Of a DNA stretch of 64,000 nt, positions 23,561-37,300 are shown in pieces. Both the position numbers and the translations under genes were made by a program. The number at the start of each line of letters is the position of its first letter. The first letter of the stretch is position 1. The stretch is from Eonycteris spelaea (lineage: Eukaryota; Chordata; Mammalia; Chiroptera; Pteropodidae): positions 23,197,501 through 23,261,500 of the forward strand of contig PUFA01000003.1 of NCBI GenBank assembly GCA_003508835.1, in the 5' to 3' direction. The notes beneath the pieces are model-generated. The model was not told the origin of the DNA. It searched no databases and was given only the letters and a program-made list of their open reading frames with translations.

Positions 23561-25429
23561 TCAACTTAGGGCTTTTTACAGGTTTAATATATTCCAATTA
23601 ACCACAATCAAACTTCCTTGAAGCCCAAATTATAGCAGTCGGCTGTGGGGCCTTTGAAAGCCGCCTTGGTGTTGACGTTCTTAAAAGCATCTGGAAACAA
23701 CAGGATGTTCCAAACCCTCCTGATTGTTTCCTGTCATAATCCCCTTCCAAGGAACCAGGAGTTCTTGATCCTCATAGCAGAGGACTATGTTAGAGACCAA
23801 AGTCTGGACACTAGAGAAGCACACAAGAGTGGATGGAGGGCAAACGTACAGCTGCAGCAGGTGTTATTTTTAGCAGTGGCAGAGCTGGAAATGCCTGCAC
23901 AGATTCACTTTGTTATTTCTTAGTTAACTTGTCATATTGCTGTCTCATACTTGTTTATTTAAAACAGTTTCTTTATATGATTTTATTGATCATTTAGATT
24001 TTCTCCTATTTAACAGTATTCTAGAAAGGGTGATAAAGGGAGAGTGATGAAGGCTGGATGCATTAATCACTCATTGGTAACGGTTTGAGGGAAGAGATGT
24101 GATTGTACTGAATGTAAAAATTATGTAAAAGTCTACCATTTATTTGTTTAAATTTGCTAAGTGACAGGCCTTCTGCTAAGCTTTAATGGTGATGTTTCTG
24201 TCCCGTGTAGTCTATAATCTGGCAGTGAAGGCATTCACGTAACAAATAATTTTACAATTAACTGAAATGAGGACTTCATCTGAAACATGCAGAGTATCCT
24301 GTATTTTAGGAGCACTTGACCTTGTCTTGGGGTACTAGAACATTTGGGTATATGGGAGCAAGGAAATGGCACTTGGCAGGTGGTTAGTAAAGAACAGTGA
24401 ATCATGTTCAGAAGGAAGTTGCTGTACTTGGAGACATTTAAGGTCCCACACAAATAGGAGATGAAATTGTAGTTACTGATGGTTTGTGATTTTAAAAGAA
24501 ATAATTTATTACTTTTCTTCGAAGCTTCGTGAATGCAAAGAGGTGAGAATATGCATGCCACCATGGTGACCAGCCGTCATAACGTCTTGTTTATTAGCAA
24601 ATATACACTGACATTGCTTAAAATAAGTCCCCCCAAATGTGTATGATTGCCTCAGAGATGTAACATCCATAACCCATGTCTCTCTCTCTCATTACATTCT
24701 TGGGTCAATAGTCCACAAGTACTGGGATGGTACAGGGGTGTTTTAGGGTACATTATTTTTTTCCCCTGGCCAGCTGCTATGAAAATGGAAACTTTTAGTT
24801 TATTTCTTTTTTTCAATTTTAATTTCTTTCAATTATATTTGACATTCAATATTATAATAGTTTCATCAGTTTATCATGGTGTATGTTTTCTGGTATTTTT
24901 CTTAGCCCCTCAGCACACTGTTTATAATAGAACAAGCACTTCATGCATATAAGTTGGTTGGTTGGTTTACTATACTGTTTCAGGCTAAGGGTGTCCATGG
25001 ACTAATCCTTGTACGTGGTGATTTACTTGGTTGCTTCATTCTTAACGCTGTGTTTTTTGCTTTGGTCTGTTAAAAATTTTAGTCTATAATAAGCAAGTTT
25101 AGGAGATGGTGTCAAAGGAAGAGACCATTTCAGGTTTGTGGAGCATAAAATATGATGCATCTGAACCTTCTGGGATAGATTGTTGGAAAGGGCTTAAGAA
25201 TTTACCTGTTTACCTGAAGGATAAGTAAGACAAATAATTTATATTCTTTGCCTACAAGCACATAGCTTGTTACCAATAAAACTGAAGCTAGCATAAAACT
25301 CCATTTTCTAGGAATATTTACCTAATTTCTTTCTTGATTACCTTATTAAAATAGCTTCCTCTTCCTGCTTTTTTTCCCCTATAGCACTTATCACGTAATT
25401 TAATATGCAAATTACCACTTTTTATTTAT
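23561..25429. other. Intergenic; weak L2-like piece
   Basis: A reverse L2-like fragment may lie at 24145-24240 ('ctaagtgacaggccttctgctaagc', 'gtctataatctggcagtg'). An open frame at 23645-23923 has no known domain. Nothing else is recognised. Confidence 0.4.
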
Positions 25430-25575
25430 TTGTTTCTTCTGACTCTTCTATTAGAATGTAAGCTGCACTTAGGCTGACAATTTTTGTCTATTGCAATCAC
25501 TGGTATATCTCAAGCACCTAGAATAATGCTTGGTACATAGTGGACATTCAATCAATGTGTGTTGAATGCATGTGA
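25430..25575 (+). mobile_element. L2 3' end
   Basis: 'ttagaatgtaagctgcacttagg', 'tctcaagcacctagaataatgc', 'ttggtacatagtggacattcaat' and 'gtgtgttgaatgcatg' match the L2 3' end. Confidence 0.75.
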
Positions 25576-25824
25576 GCAGTAGCAAAATCAACAAGTGATC
25601 AAGGTGTAATTGTTTGTATCACTCAGCAGGCTTCCTGGAATTATTCCTCTCATCTAACATGCTGTAAGATTGGTACTGTAAATTACACATGGAGCACTTA
25701 TTTTGGGGAATAAATAGCATGTTGACTAACTCAATTATGTCAATGGACTTTTGAAAAAATGGATATGTTGGGAAACTAGCAGTTGAATGTTATTTCTCAA
25801 CATATTTATATCCCCAAATCAAGT

Positions 25825-25935
25825 GAGTAGAGCTACGCAGTCTTAAAGGCCATTTAATCTAGGTTTTATTTTATACACAGGAGGAAACTGACTTAGCAAG
25901 GTTAAGGAACTAGTCCAAGATCAGATTGCTAGGCA
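25825..25935 (-). repeat. MIR-like fragment, reverse
   Basis: 'aggaggaaactgacttagca', 'aggttaaggaactagtccaagatca' and 'attgctagg' resemble reverse MIR. Weak. Confidence 0.45.
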
Positions 25936-25937
25936 AA

Positions 25938-25997
25938 GCTGAATGAATAGAATATTTTCATTTTCTTGCTGAATGAATAGAATATTTTCATTTTCTT
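25938..25997. repeat. Perfect 30-bp tandem duplication
   Basis: The unit starting gctgaatgaatagaatattt occurs at 25938-25967 and, without a single difference, at 25968-25997. Confidence 0.95.
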
Positions 25998-26314
25998 AGG
26001 TTCACAAGTTCAGAGCTCCTTTCTAGTGTTTTCTGACACTTATCTTAGGAGCCCATACCCACATAATACCTGTAGTGTTAGAGTTCTTCCTGAGAACATT
26101 CTAGAATGGGTAATGGTAGGGTATGGGAGTGGTGGGAATGTTTTTGAGCCTTTTCCCACAAAGATCTGGAATTGATTTTGAGGTAAAAAATATTTTAAAT
26201 AAGTGTTTTATCTGTGAGGTCAATAAGGTAGTTTCCTCATCTCGTTATCTGGGTCCTATAAAACATAATGTTTTTCCTGTTTAATTTGCATTTGTTAACT
26301 GGTATGCACCATTA

Positions 26315-26405
26315 CATTGTAAAGTCTTTGAGGCAAGGGTGTATGTCTTCTACAATTTTGGTTATTCTTCCCAGTGTCTTTTATATAGTACGTTCTCATA
26401 TATCT
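26315..26405 (+). mobile_element. L2 3' fragment
   Basis: 'attgtaaagtctttgaggcaagggtg', 'cttcccagtgtcttttatatag' and 'tacgttctcat' follow the L2 3' end pattern. Confidence 0.5.
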
Positions 26406-28500
<2,095 letters not shown>

Positions 28501-28504
28501 TTTA

Positions 28505-28745
28505 AAAGGAACAAGGCTAACATTTGTTGGGCATTTACTATGTGCAGGCAGGTGCTAAGTGCCTTACATATATTAACTAATTCTCTCACACCTTTATGAG
28601 GGTGATATTATTAACCCCATTATGTAGATGAAGAACTTGAGGTACAGGAGGGTTAAATAACTTGCTAATAAGTGGCAGAGTTGGGATTGGAACCTTGGTG
28701 GTCTGGCTTCCGAGTCTGCATTCTTAACCATTCCACTTTAAACCT
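28505..28745 (-). repeat. MIR SINE, reverse, nearly complete
   Basis: 'gttgggcatttactatgtgcaggc', 'gtgccttacatatattaac', 'accccattatgtagatgaag', 'taagtggcagagttgggatt' and 'cattcttaaccattccac' are consecutive reverse MIR blocks. Confidence 0.85.
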
Positions 28746-30720
28746 GTGCCCTGGTCACAGTGACCTGCTGTATTGACATTTATCTAGTTCACTCTGGTGT
28801 GACCACACCAACTACTCCTGTTCTGACTGCTCAGTGCTGGTGCTTTATGAGTGGTTAAATCTTGCTCGTACTTTCCAATTATGTTTGGATTGAGCAAGTA
28901 TTATATTTGACTAAGGTATTTATATTTATATTTAGGATTGGAAGCACAATAGCTTAAACATTTTTAAGTGAAAAGTATTGGACGTGTATTTGTTGATCGT
29001 ACTTACCAATTTCGAGGCATTAACTCATGTTTGTAAGTTAGATATAAGTAAGATGGTTCTTGTTTAGAAGTGATTAGGTGTGTGATTAGGTTTGTTACAA
29101 AGAAATCTAAATGGATCACTAATGTTATACTCTTTCTGTAAGTTTGGCATCTGCTGGGTGATTTGGCTGCTGTTTGTAGACTCTGGTTCAGTTTACAATT
29201 CTGCTCATTTTCTTCCTAGTCTTCCAAGCATTTCTGGTTTAATAGAAACTACTGCATTTCTGAGGGTTTTGCGAATGGCTGGCATACCCATTACTCAGGG
29301 GTCTCTGGGCTACACCATATAGTTATATTCATATGCCCTAAAATGATTTTGATAATATCTCTGCTTCAACTTACCATGAACTATTTACATGTAGTATATC
29401 AAAGGTATGAGGTTCTCCGGCAGCAAAGAGTTGTAGGAAAAGCTCTGGCTGAAAGTGAAAAGCTAGACTTTTTAAAAATCTCTACCAGTGACTTACTGTG
29501 TTACTTTGAGGAAAATAGCCTCTGTGGCCCTCCATTTTCTTATCTGCAAAGATCAAAAGGACCTCATCCAATTACAGCCTTCTTTGATTCACTGGTAAAG
29601 CAAATCTTAGTATGTTTGGTTAATGCTTTATTTGTTTTGTCATTTAAATAAATGCTAAACCTAGCTCCCAGGTAATGCTGTTGACAGAAGGTTTATACTT
29701 CTAAGAAAAATAGCAAAAAATGAAATTGTGTAAAACTTGCTTTGAGAATTCATATAGTACCATTTGCTGATAAGACCAAAGCAAAGTGGCATAGTGTATT
29801 TCCTTGAGTCTTAGAGACCATTAATTGTGAAACACATTCCAGTTAACAAATGCACAAGGAAAATTAAACAGGAAAATTATGTTTTATAGTGCCCTGATAA
29901 CAAGGTGAGGAAATCACCTTATTGGCTCCATAGATAAACAGTCAAAGTATTTTATTACCTCAGAAATAATGTCATACGCTGACGTGTCTTAGACTTGATG
30001 AGATATGGCAGAAAGCCACGAAGTTTAACTCCCCATCACTGGAGCATAGATTGACCTGCAGCTCTGTCCGCACCTGAGCTGCCTGACATAGGGCCTACAT
30101 CGTTAGCACACGGTCTGTTCCAGAGCTGCTTATAGACAGGCCAGATATCTGGAATAAACTATAATTGACTAAGTGCCTACCTAGTGAAGCTGTGTTAAAA
30201 ATCGAAGGCCCCACTCAAAATTATGACTTGCCTTTTCTTCCCAGCTCAGGCACAATCACTCCCTTCTCTGTCCTCCCAGGATCCTGTAACTCTATCATAG
30301 CACAGCATGTTTTGGGGGGTAATAATTTGCTTCCTGTTTCTTCTACTAGATTATAAGCTCCTTAAAGTCCTCTTCTTGCTGTATATGAGTGTCACACAGC
30401 CTGGAATAGGACAGGCATTCTACCACGTTTATGGAAGGGACAAGAGGAGGAAGGTAGAAAGGAAAGCGGGAAGGATGGCTGCTTTATGGATTTTTAGTAG
30501 TAGTTTTTAGATTTTTCAGGCCACTTCTCATCACCAGGACATACGATGCAAATGAATTTTAAAGAAATACTTAACTTTCAGGTAACAAAAACTTATTTAA
30601 TAAAACCACATAGGAAAATCAGTCACATTATCTAGAGGCAGACCCAATTTGGGTAAAGCATGATCGTACTAGACGAAGCACCCACCATGAAACGCTGCAG
30701 AGAACTAGTGTCACGGAAGA
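28746..30720. other. Intergenic with MIR and L2 pieces
   Basis: A plus-strand MIR core is visible at 29480-29560 ('ccagtgacttactgtgttac', 'ccattttcttatctgcaaag'), and an L2 3' piece at 30340-30425 ('agattataagctccttaaag', 'acacagcctggaatagg'). No gene is recognised. Confidence 0.5.
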
Positions 30721-30724
30721 ATCT

Positions 30725-30930
30725 TTAGACACTTAAACTAGCCACATGATTTTGAGCGGTTACTGTACCTCTCCGTGCCTCAGTCTCCTAATCTACAAAA
30801 TGGGAATAATCGCAGTACCTACTAGGACCACTGTAAGAATAAAATCACATAAAGTATATAAAGCACTTAGCATAGTGCCTGGCACACAGTGAGAGAAGGA
30901 AATAAATGTTAGCTGTTACTATTATCTGTG
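30725..30930 (+). repeat. MIR SINE
   Basis: A clear MIR: 'tgattttgagcggttactg', 'ctctccgtgcctcagtctcc', 'ctacaaaatgggaataatcg', 'gcacttagcatagtgcctgg', 'aataaatgttagctgtta'. Confidence 0.9.
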
Positions 30931-31011
30931 GATGCGTTATCAATGAACAGAGTTGGAGACCATAGGAAGTGTTTTATTGGCCTCTAATTTGGTAATTATT
31001 TCTAAGGTTCT

Positions 31012-31034
31012 TTTTTTTTTTTTTTTTTTTTTTT
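31012..31034. repeat. Poly(T) run
   Basis: An uninterrupted T-run of about 23 bases upstream of the bicupin start exon. Confidence 0.9.
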
Positions 31035-31195
31035 AACCAAGATCATAGTTGAAGAGACTGCTTCCTTGTTTCATTTCCTTAACTTTCAGGTCTATAAAAG
31101 TGCTCCCTTACTTAAGAGTTTTATCATTCTTCTCCTGTCTGGGATCTCTGGGATCTCCTCGTTGGCTAAAGCTACAATTCATTTTTCTTTTTCAG

Positions 31196-31303
31196 TGAAT
31201 TGCTTGCCCCCTTTTGCCAATGGACAACTCGGCATTTGAAATGCACGAAGGCACAACACAGCACGTTTCGTTTGTGGGGAAGATGAACACCATCTCCAGA
31301 ATG
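31196..31303 (+). CDS. Bicupin exon 1, start codon
   Basis: Acceptor TTTTTCAG at 31195 and donor ATG|GTAAGT. The ATG at 31220 is in good context (GCCAATGG). It encodes 28 residues, MDNSAFEMHEGTTQHVSF to TISRM, phase 0. The acceptor implies an upstream non-coding exon, not located. Confidence 0.75.
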
Positions 31304-34300
31304 GTAAGTTGGCCTTTTACATCTTGAGATTAATTTTCCCCCAAAAGCTTAATGCAGAGCTCAGGAAAGAACCCCTCTGAGGCCAGCTTTCCTCAAGTGG
31401 CCCTGTTCTGCCAAGTAGCGTCCCTTTAAATATTTTTTGATTTGCCTTCTTGCTCATAAACTCTTAGCTTACACCACCTTTAGCTCTTGAATGGCCCAGG
31501 TCTCTATGAATTGTTACTCATAATCTTATTGAGTTATTTATTTATTGTCCACTATCATGCCCTTATACAATGTTAAACTGAATATGTTGATAAGTGATTC
31601 TGCTATGCAACATATGCCATTTAACAATGTTAAAGTACAAAGAATATCTGTGTTATTAGCGATCAAAGATATGCCTGCTCGGAGAGAAAGACCAGGAACT
31701 CAGAGGGAGGTGGAACAGGAGACCTTGACATCAGTGCTTATGAATGTCATTTTAATGGTCGGAGGAATGAGGGCAAATTGACCAAAGATTAGGGTGTGTA
31801 TTCTCTTCACAACATTCAGTAATGTAGATGGTAACTCACAGAAGAAATAATGTTGTTAGCATATGTTTGTGATGTGAAACCAGGAAATACATAGAAATGC
31901 ATGAAATACTGTGGTCAGACTTGGTAGGTGGTTAGTAGCTCATAGAGGTAGTGCATGGAGCGGGGGGTAGTTTAATGAAGCTTTGAAATGAAGGAAGGAG
32001 GGAGAGAGACTAGACTTGTCAGGCTAGTTGTTTATAAGTGTGCTACTTATTTCCATGCAGGTACCTGTACATGTAAATGTATATATACATTCTGGAATGA
32101 AAAAATTCTTGGAAAATACTCTTTATAACCTCTTTAATTTTCAGGTGAAGAAACTGGTAAATGGGGCTACTTGACAGAAGTGGAATGCATTTTATATACA
32201 CACGTAACTGGTTACTTAATTTTCTAGTAACATATTATGTGCCCCAGCTCCTCATCTGTTTATTTTTATCCATGTTTATTTGGATGTCAGCAAGGGATAT
32301 GAGAGGGAATGTGGTGTGTGTATTTATTTACACTCCACGTGTATTATTTTCCTGAGTATATTTATCCTACAAATGTATTTTTTTAAATAAAAGAGAAAAT
32401 AAACCAAATTGAGAAAGGAGGCACTATTATTAATGCATCAGGAATAGAGAATAATGGCTTCATAATTTCTCCCAGGAAGAGAAGAGGCAGTGGTCGTTGA
32501 TGAGTGTTTTCCTGGTGTGTCTCTTGGCCTGCACCGTTACCACGGCAGTAGGAGTACTGATTCTCTCCTTGGTTTATATCAACAACACTCAGCCCCATTC
32601 AGAGCCTGAGCCGCGAGCAACTACAATTCCGATACTGCAAAAAGCTGTTGATCCAAAATTCCAGTTTCTTAATCATTTACCTAAATCTAAGGTATGAATC
32701 AAATAGATTAAGACAAGCATCATCTATTCTAAAACATCAATTTCAAAACAAGGTTTCCATTCTGTTTTCATTAAGCTTTGCTCTCTTTTCTTCAGAAGGA
32801 GCCAGCTGTGGGCTACCTGGAGGAAGGGAGGTGAGGGACAGAGAAGAGGGAAAGTTGGATTGATATTGGCCCAAGGCAGAAATTTTCTGTAGCAGATAGT
32901 TCTGTGTGTGGCTGGGGGGTAGAATTGCAGGTGGACAAATGGAAAGCCCTCTAGTCTCTTGTCAGGACAGGTGTTCATTTATACGTCAGACAGGGACTAG
33001 ACTGCTAGCGCTCACTGGGTGTACCACCGTTGTCATTCTTCGAGTCTTGCAGGCCTGTTCTTCCTTTTCTTTTACGGAACTTTATCAGTCATCTCGCCAC
33101 CACTGCCTTTGTTATTTTGCCTTCCTCTGGCACTGTAGGCTGTGGTGGCCTCCATGCTGATGGCTGCTCGCTTATGACTTTTCAGGTGTTTGAGTTTCCT
33201 GGTGGTACGATCCAGTGGGCCCGGTACAGGAACAATATCAAAGACTATCTCAGCATTGAAGAAGAGGCCTTTGGCAGGAGCCTGAACAGTCAGAGATCGC
33301 AGATGACCTGGGGACCCTGAGAATAAAAAGCAATGGCCTCCGGGCCCCTCACTGGCACTTCAATGCTAATGAACACGGCTATCTGGTCCAGGTATAACCC
33401 GTTTGCCCCATTCTGCACTTAAGCATTTATGCCGGTGTGTCCTCAGGCTATTATTTTAGTTGTTGCAAAACCTACTTAAGTGATAGACAACATCTAGTCT
33501 TTGGCGATGTAGTTAGATTAGTTAGCTGTACCCTGAAGCACGAACCTGTTTGTTTTAATTATTCTTGGCATCACTTTGAACTTCTTTCTTCAGCATGAAA
33601 TTATTTTTCATACTCTTGTTAAATAAGATCACTCTTCCATCCTTTGAGCCAAAGCTGAAACTGGTGTCTCTGATCTAATGATCAAAGAGATGGCAGCTTT
33701 CCTCTAGGGAAAAAGCGGAGACCAGAATAACAAACTAGTTTGCAGATGTTCAGCTGGGAGTCCCGAAGATCAGTCCAATTGGATGCTCTTTTTGTGGTTC
33801 GAACCTTTCAGAATTTTCTGGAAGTCAAGTGAAAGAGTATACTTACTTGAATTTCAAATAATTTGTGAATTCTACAAAGTATTTATTGGTCACCTTCTGT
33901 ACTTCAGATACTGAGGGAAGCAATAGTGACTAAACCTCACAGAACTTTCAGAGTTTGGTCTTACTGTGGTGATTTTATTAATAGGTCAGCCAATTTTATG
34001 TGACATATTTCTGTTGTTGTTGAACTCCTTTTTTATTCTTGAAAAGTCACTCAATTTTAGGATTAACAACAGGAAGGGAGATAAGAGATTCACCTATATG
34101 AGACAAAATCCTTCTTATTTCTCAAGAGAGAATAGAAGCTCAGAAAGATTAAGTGACTTTTCTAAAGACAAACTGTAGTTCTTGGCTAGACTGGGACAAA
34201 GTCCATATTTTTTTGACTTTTTTCTTTTTCTGTGTGTATAAAATATGTAAAAGAATAATCTTCAAAAGGTTAGTTCTCATAGCTTTGGCTAGGTAGTGGC

Positions 34301-37300
34301 AGAGCAGTAGGTAGAAGGAAAGGCAATTAAGTGAACTTTCCTGGAGGGGACCCCCTAAAAAATGAACTCTGAGCCAGGGAACTTAGTCTGGAGCATGCTC
34401 CAGTGGGTATCAGGCCTGGGATCTAGCTCAGCTCAGGCAGGCTGTTCTGAAAGCCCAGAAAGACTTTATAATCTGAGCTTCTAAATGGGGACTAGAAGAT
34501 CCAGATGACCACTTCCAAAATAAACATTGGTCAGGGTGATGACCTATTTATTTGACAACATGGTGACTATAGTTAACAGTACTGTATTGTTTATTTGAAA
34601 GTTACTGAGAGAGTAGATTTTAAAAGTTCTCATCACAGGAAAAAAAAATTATAACTGTGTTGTGATAGATGTTAACTAGACTTATTGTGGTGATCATTTC
34701 ACAATATATGCAAATATTGAATCTTTATATTGTACACCTGAAACAGATATAATGTTATATGTCTATTATATCTAATTAAAAACATACAAAATAGTCCAAC
34801 TATAAGAAATAATGTGGGCTAGAATATTCTCTAGATCTGGGAATTCTGGGATCACTCATTCTCATTATCAGGGTAAGGAACCAGCCAATAAGGTGTGAAG
34901 GAAGTCCCCTCACTGCACACTCACCCATGGAGATCGCTTTTGCTTGTGTGTCTTCATGAAGCTTTGGAAGGAGGGTCCCTGAGAGGAGCAGGGCAGCTGG
35001 GGTGACCAGCACGTATGGCTCTGCACTGTATGTACCTATTGGCTACTGTGCTATCTCTGCTCTAGAGCAGTCGATGCCCTCATATGGGTAGATGCATATT
35101 TCTGCTGTTCCTCACATGTGGACTTGGAGAGAGCTGCCGAGAGGTCCACTTTCCCCCTTCATCTTTAATACCCATCTGGATATGAATTGTGCATATTGTC
35201 TGTGTAGGCAGAACAAAGACTTCTTTTTTCATCCACCCTTGTGGATGTTCCACCATGTGACCATGAGTCTCTTGTAAAACGGAAATAATGGTACCTTCTC
35301 TACCTACCCTCACATGGTAACACTAAGGAACAGATTAGAGACTGTGAGAAAGGATACCATTCTGTATCAGCAGAATCAAAGTATCGTGCAGTATATGGTT
35401 TAAAAGTGTAAACTTCCCCTGGTCCTTGGCAACCACCATTCTACTCCCTGTTTCTAGAGAATATGATTAAATAATTTGAACTAGGTAATTCGACTAGATA
35501 ATTAAGTTTTAGAGATCTGCTATACAACATTGTATCTATGATTAATAATACTGGATTGTATACTTAAACATTTATTAAGAAGGTAGATCTCCTTTTTAAG
35601 TGTTCTTAACTATAATTTTTTAAAAAAGTGTAGACTTTGGAGCTGGACTACTTAGGTTCAAACCCCATGACTAGTTGAGTAACCCTGGGAAAATTATATA
35701 TTCTCTCTGAACTTAGTTTTCTCATCTGTAAAATGATAATAATGATACTTGCTTCATATGATCGGTGTAGGGAATAATTGCGTTAATTAGGTAAAGTACT
35801 TAGAAGAATACCTGGACACACAGTAAAAGTACTAAACGCTATTATTGTTGTTAAGATTGTATGCAGACATTTTCTTATCTGGAGAATACATGCACATCTG
35901 TATGCATACACACAAAAACATGTGTCTGTGCAGCCACATATGAACACACACAGGTGCTTGCAGTCTGTTCAAGGGGGCAAAATCTGGTTCTTGGAAGGCA
36001 AAAAAAGAAACTTTCTCTTTTTATGAGAAAAGCATAGACTTATATATAGTACATAAATAGTATGTGTACACATACAGTACTTTTGTGGTGTTAAAATTTC
36101 TTAGGGTGGTGATTAGAAAAAAAACATCTAAAATGGTACCTTGGAAGGGAGGTAATAAAAAAAAAAGATTGAGAAACATTGCTCTAAAGTGATTGGATAT
36201 GCTTTTCTGTTTACGTTTCAGGGACAGCATGGATTGGGGTGGTTGATGATGGTCACGTAGTTACCACATACAGTGTTACAGCTGGCCAAGTGATCTTCTT
36301 CCCTAAAAATACTCTACACTGGATAAAGAACGTGGGGAATGAAGACTGCTTTTTCTTGCTCTTCTTTTCCACACATGATGAACTTCAGACCTTGGATGTT
36401 GATGATGTATTTTTTTCTACACCTGAGGACATTGCTTCCCGGTCACTTAAGGTCTGTACTGAAAACTGAATCCCACCATGAGGGTATGCATTGCTTAGGC
36501 ACAAAGAAGGCGTGAGAATTCATGTTTCTGGGACAGTAGTCAGTAGGGTAACAGTTGGATAATGGACTGAGAAACAAACCTTGTGTTTTTATTAAAGATA
36601 TAAAACTTGTTGAGATCGTTTGCTCTATGTTTTCCTTTATGAAGGACTTCTATAAGAAACTATAATGAATTTGATAGAAAGGTTATGATATAGTTAATAC
36701 AAATTGCTATAATTTTTATTTCTGAAAAGCCATAAGCTAGTACAGGGAGAAATTTGCTACAGATAATGTAATTGTGTTTTCTTAATCTAATGTAGAGGAT
36801 CCCACACTTTTTCTGAACAACAGCTACTTTTGGTCTTCAAATATTTATATCATTGGAGGGATCACCGATAATGCTGAGTGCAGAGGGGTCAGATGTAGAT
36901 GTGACAATGTAAATAGGTAATCAGAAGGACTGGTGATGGCCCATGATTGACTATTGGAAGTGGCTCCATGGTAAATTTAGAAATCTATCTAGTTAGGTTT
37001 TATGATCTATTTTGCAGCAGATCCTGGTCTAATTTTATAGAGAAAAGTAGAAGAAATGGGTCATTAGGGAGAGTATAGATAAACATGGAAACCAATGTAT
37101 GTTTTTGTAGGCGTTTTTATTGACGGTAGAACACCAACACATTTAGTACCAAAACACATTGAAAACTTAAAGGATTTTCATAAATATCACAAGTCTTAAG
37201 CTAATCGAGTTCAGCACTTTTGACTGGGCCACTGAAAACACACTGATGCTGATACTACCCTATCCTTGACACCGACTATTCTATTGCTAAAATGTGTAGA

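Larger units (their letters stand above)
33392..36221 (+). other. Bicupin intron 3
   Basis: It contains an L1 3' end (34525-34790) and a MIR (35640-35855), listed separately; the rest is unremarkable. The acceptor reads TTTCAGGGACAG, with one G fewer than the frame needs. Confidence 0.6.

Noticed and set aside
32648..33160. Several overlapping short open frames on both strands
   Set aside because: They lie in bicupin intron 2 or are shadows of exon 2 in other frames.
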